Assembly (NCBI GenBank): GCA_012960475.1
Contig: DUBE01000052.1
Coordinates: 1 to 64,000, forward strand
Length of the DNA stretch: 64,000 nt
Source: Planctomycetota bacterium
GTDB taxonomy: Bacteria > Planctomycetota > UBA1135 > GCA-002686595
Direction of reading: 5' to 3'
The notes beneath the pieces are model-generated. The model was not told the origin of the DNA. It searched no databases and saw only the letters and a list, made by a program, of their open reading frames with translations. How positions within the stretch are numbered: position 1 is the first letter of the stretch; the number at the start of each line of letters is the position of its first letter. Below are positions 61,180-64,000 of this stretch, piece by piece. Made by a program: the position numbers and the translations under genes.

Positions 61180-62037
61180 CTAGAAAATTCCCCCGCCGCC
61201 TGCACCGGTACCGCCGCGGGAGGAGAATGAAGAATCAAATAACCCATAACGACTGCCCCAGAAGAAAGCACTACTCACCTCGCGGATCACCTCAGTGAAG
61301 GGGAAGATCAGCGCTTTGACGAGGTATGCAACCTGGGCCAGCATTGTGGGCGGGACAAAAATAATGTCCCGCTCTTGCACATGGACATTGAACGTCGAGT
61401 CTCCGTCAAAGAGCTCGTTGATGTTGACCGTGATCTTGAGAGGGTCAACGGGGTCTGGACGGATCAGCATGACGCGACCCAAATTGGAAGAGTTTGGCCG
61501 TGGCTCCGCTCCCATCACCGCTTCAAAAATCGTCAGATCCCCCTCAAAGACCTGCTCACCTTCCTTGTAGACCTCGCCAAAGACAAAGTACTTCTTGCCT
61601 TGAGTCTTGATCTGCACCTCAAGCATTGTCTCTTCGTAGAAACTGCTGTAGCGCTCAGTCAAATAGGCACGCAAGTCGCTACGCGTGTAGCCCGCCACAT
61701 GCACCACGCCCAAGTCAGGCAGCAGCACCGTACCATCGATATCAACCTTTTGAGTGCTCGACAACTCATCGGGCCGAATCACGTCGACGAAGGCGATGGT
61801 ATCGCCGATTGTGACGTAGTTCTCTTCCTCAGCATTCCCCGTATAGCGGTTGCCGAACCCGTCGCGATTGAGGTATTGCAAGAGACGCTTGTCCGGAGCG
61901 CTGCTGACATTGCAAGCGCTCAGAACGACCATCAAGGTCAAGGCCACGAGGGTCCAGACCCCCCACAACCCCGACCGGCCCGGGAGTCGGTTGCCAGGGG
62001 TGAGATTCTTGTAGCTTTGGGAGGAAGGTTGCAGCAT
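61180..62037 (-). CDS. Wza-like polysaccharide export lipoprotein
   Basis: 285 residues from ATG 62037, chosen since it begins a lipoprotein signal with lipobox VVLSAC. Poly_export domain (~70-145): VDIDGTVLLPDLGVVHVAGYTRSDLRAYL, then SLBB-type segments (FVFGEVYKEGEQVFEGDLTIFEAV, FNVHVQERDIIFVPP). A C-terminal Gly-rich tail follows. Forms the outer-membrane exit for the polysaccharide. 127 nt lie between it and rfbB; it is 9 nt from the Wzz-like gene. Confidence 0.92.
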   Translation of the reverse strand: MLQPSSQSYKNLTPGNRLPGRSGLWGVWTLVALTLMVVLSACNVSSAPDKRLLQYLNRDGFGNRYTGNAEEENYVTIGDTIAFVDVIRPDELSSTQKVDIDGTVLLPDLGVVHVAGYTRSDLRAYLTERYSSFYEETMLEVQIKTQGKKYFVFGEVYKEGEQVFEGDLTIFEAVMGAEPRPNSSNLGRVMLIRPDPVDPLKITVNINELFDGDSTFNVHVQERDIIFVPPTMLAQVAYLVKALIFPFTEVIREVSSAFFWGSRYGLFDSSFSSRGGTGAGGGGIF

Positions 62038-62164
62038 GGGCTTGAGGGGCGCCAAAGGCGGTGGAACACGGGAAGGCAGCCCTCTAGAGCCACCCCCCTC
62101 GTAGTGTGGATCGGCAGGAACAGGCCAGGAATTGACCTCACAGTAGGCTCCCCCGGGGGCCGAT

Positions 62165-63196
62165 TCAGCCCCCAGAGCCAGAACCATACTGTTGAACGTA
62201 GTAGTCCCGATAGGCGCCAGTCCTAAGTCCTTGCAGCCACTCGACTTGCGACTCATACCAGTCAAGGGTCGCGGGCAGGGCACGCTCAAAAGTCCAGCGC
62301 GGACGCCATCCCAAAGTTGCATCGATCTTGGAGGCGTCAATGGCATAGCGCCGGTCATGACCAGGCCGGTCGGTGACATAGGTGATCAGAGACTCGGGCT
62401 TGCCCAGGGCACTCAGGATGGTCTTGACGATCTCGATGTTGGGATACTCGTTGTGCCCGCCGATGTTATAGACCTGCCCCACCTCGCCCCTCTCCAGCAC
62501 TGCAAGGATCGCCTCGCAGTGGTCCTGCACGTAGAGCCAGTCCCGCACCTGCATGCCATCCCCATAGACCGGCAATGGCTTGTCCTCTCGGGCGTTGGCG
62601 ATCATCAGGGGGATCAGCTTCTCGGGGAACTGCCAGGGACCGTAGTTATTGGAGCAGCGCGTAGTCAGGACCGGAAAGTCGTGGGTCTGGAAGGCTGCCC
62701 GCACGAGCAGATCGCTGGCAGCTTTGGATGCGCTGTAGGGCGAGTTGGGTGCCAAGGGTGTCTCTTCAGTAAAGAACCCTTCGCTACCGAGTGACCCATA
62801 GACCTCATCCGTGGACACATGTAAGAAGCGCTCCACACCGCGTGCCCGACAGGTGTCAAGCAACACCTGGGTACCCAGCACATTCGCCTGCACGAAGGGC
62901 AGGCCTGAGAGAATCGATCGGTCCACGTGGCTCTCCGCCGCCATGTGCACCACATGGATAGGCAGATCTCCACAGATGTCGAGGGCTCGCTCAACATCCT
63001 CGGCATTGCAAATGTCCCCGTGGACAAAACGGTGCTGCTCTGAGCCCTCCACAGCCGCCAGATTCTGCAGGTTGCCCGCGTAGGTCAGGGCGTCCAGGTT
63101 GACGCAGAGCCAATCCGGCCGTTGCTCGGCCAGCATGTGAACGAAGTTCGAACCGATGAAGCCGGCACCGCCGGTCAGGAGGATTGCGCGGGTCAT
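62165..63196 (-). CDS. rfbB: dTDP-glucose 4,6-dehydratase
   Basis: 343 residues of an extended SDR enzyme. The NAD motif TGGAGFIGSNF is at the start, the catalytic STDEVYGSL has the Thr-Asp-Glu, and the YxxxK is YSASK in APNSPYSASKAASD. NNYGPWQFPEKLIPLMI is the family's nucleotide-sugar segment. Converts dTDP-glucose to the 4-keto-6-deoxy intermediate of dTDP-rhamnose synthesis. Its start is 8 nt after rfbD's stop. Confidence 0.96.
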   Translation of the reverse strand: MTRAILLTGGAGFIGSNFVHMLAEQRPDWLCVNLDALTYAGNLQNLAAVEGSEQHRFVHGDICNAEDVERALDICGDLPIHVVHMAAESHVDRSILSGLPFVQANVLGTQVLLDTCRARGVERFLHVSTDEVYGSLGSEGFFTEETPLAPNSPYSASKAASDLLVRAAFQTHDFPVLTTRCSNNYGPWQFPEKLIPLMIANAREDKPLPVYGDGMQVRDWLYVQDHCEAILAVLERGEVGQVYNIGGHNEYPNIEIVKTILSALGKPESLITYVTDRPGHDRRYAIDASKIDATLGWRPRWTFERALPATLDWYESQVEWLQGLRTGAYRDYYVQQYGSGSGG

Positions 63197-63204
63197 GGTC
63201 AGGT

Positions 63205-64000
63205 TCAGGATCCAAGAAAGGTCTTCAGGGCGTCGCGCCAGTGGGCCATAGGCGCGCCCCGCAGGGCGGTCAAGCGCTCACAATCGAGCACACTGTAGGG
63301 GGGCCGGTGAGCTGGCCGTGGAAACTCTTCGCTGGAGCAGGGCTGTACCTCGCGGTCATCGATGCCCGCGAACTCTACTGTGGCACAGGCAAAGTCATAC
63401 CAACTGCCCTCCCCTTCGCAGGTTGCATGCCAGATGCCCTCGCTGCCCTTGAGCAACACATCCCAAAGAGCAGGGGCCAGTTCCAGGGTCGAGGTGGGCG
63501 AGCCGAATTGGTCCGAGACCACCCGTACCTTGTCCCGCTCCTCCAGAAGCCCCAGGATGGTGCCCGGGAAATGCTTGCCACGGGGCCCATACAACCACTG
63601 GGTGCGCACAACGCGAGTTCCCTCAGGGTGTGCCTCAAAGGCCTTTTGCTCCCCTGAGAGCTTGGTTCGCCCGTAGACCGAAAGCGGATTGGTCGGGTGA
63701 CGCGGCTCGTAGGGCACGGAGGCCTCCCCATCGAAGACGAAGTCGGTGGAGACAATCACCACGGGAATCCCCGCCTGCGCTGTAGCCCTGGCCAGGACGC
63801 CGCAAGCCATACCATTGATACGCTCGGCGAGCTCCGGCTCCTCTTCCGCCTTGTCCACCGCAGTGTAGGCCGCCGCGTGAATCACGCCGCTGAAAGGGCC
63901 TCGCTCTCGGAACAGTTGGGACACCTGATCGGGATCGGTCAAGTCCACCCCCAAAGCCTCAACGCCGGGAGCTTCGCGCAGGTCCGTGCCGAGGGTTTCG
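63205..64000 (-). CDS. rfbD: dTDP-4-dehydrorhamnose reductase, partial
   Basis: The frame runs into the right edge; 264 residues are visible and the N-terminal Rossmann glycine motif (~30 residues) is outside. Family segments: GVIHAAAYTAVDKAEEE, VVIVSTDFVFDGE, and catalytic YxxxK in YGRTKLSGEQ, and TQWLYGPRGKHFPGTIL. It reduces dTDP-4-keto-rhamnose to dTDP-rhamnose. First gene of the visible leftward polysaccharide operon. Confidence 0.93.
   Translation of the reverse strand, partial: ETLGTDLREAPGVEALGVDLTDPDQVSQLFRERGPFSGVIHAAAYTAVDKAEEEPELAERINGMACGVLARATAQAGIPVVIVSTDFVFDGEASVPYEPRHPTNPLSVYGRTKLSGEQKAFEAHPEGTRVVRTQWLYGPRGKHFPGTILGLLEERDKVRVVSDQFGSPTSTLELAPALWDVLLKGSEGIWHATCEGEGSWYDFACATVEFAGIDDREVQPCSSEEFPRPAHRPPYSVLDCERLTALRGAPMAHWRDALKTFLGS

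Overview
The window is about 64 kb of GC-rich, gene-dense bacterial chromosome with no rRNA, tRNA, CRISPR array or mobile element that I could recognise. It looks like a planctomycete or a close relative. Two secreted proteins end in the same NYC...WYRD C-terminal domain that I associate with marine planctomycetes. There are also DUF1573, VCBS/FG-GAP, sulfatase-like and di-heme oxidoreductase proteins. Lipid A and heptose genes (lpxH-like, gmhB-like) point to an LPS-type outer membrane. The lineage call rests on gene content and recalled family patterns, not on a marker-gene tree.

Region by region: 1-16 kb holds secreted or metabolic genes: a BNR-repeat protein cut by the left edge, an aminotransferase, a large secreted protein of unknown function, a di-heme cytochrome whose C-terminal calcium-motif tail is frameshifted away, two secreted proteins sharing the terminal domain, an EamA exporter, a sulfotransferase-like/class IV aminotransferase pair, HtpG, and a matrixin protease with an IPT domain. 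16-28 kb holds a MORN-repeat pair, a DUF72/methyltransferase pair, a pseudo-receiver/Fis regulator with a strong terminator, a thioredoxin-like protein, a membrane glycosyltransferase group ending in a sulfatase-like lipoprotein and a DUF1573 lipoprotein, and TyrS. 28-38 kb is a long leftward gene train: degenerate GGDEF, NtrC-type regulator, LpxH, class V PLP enzyme, Cmk, PlsC, ribosomal protein S1. 38-44 kb carries an FHA-like membrane protein, RpoN, EF-P, a second GT-C membrane glycosyltransferase, a PEGA lipoprotein and GmhB.

44.7-64 kb is an exopolysaccharide locus of the exosortase A (XrtA/PEP-CTERM) type. It contains a FemAB-like protein, two polyprenol-type GT2 enzymes (one without its DxD motif), a DUF3473 deacetylase, a GT4, an asparagine-synthetase-like amidotransferase, an O-ligase, a Wzz-like and a Wza-like protein, RfbB, and RfbD cut by the right edge. 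Embedded on the opposite strand is a trio: a kinase-like protein with REC-like and ATPase-like folds but no catalytic boxes, a Fis-HTH-only protein, and a giant TPR protein. The trio resembles a stripped-down PrsK/PrsR/PrsT set and is the most interesting candidate in the window. No exosortase and no PEP-CTERM substrate is visible here.

Genes are often coupled by ATGA, TGATG or GTGA overlaps, which helped fix several start codons.
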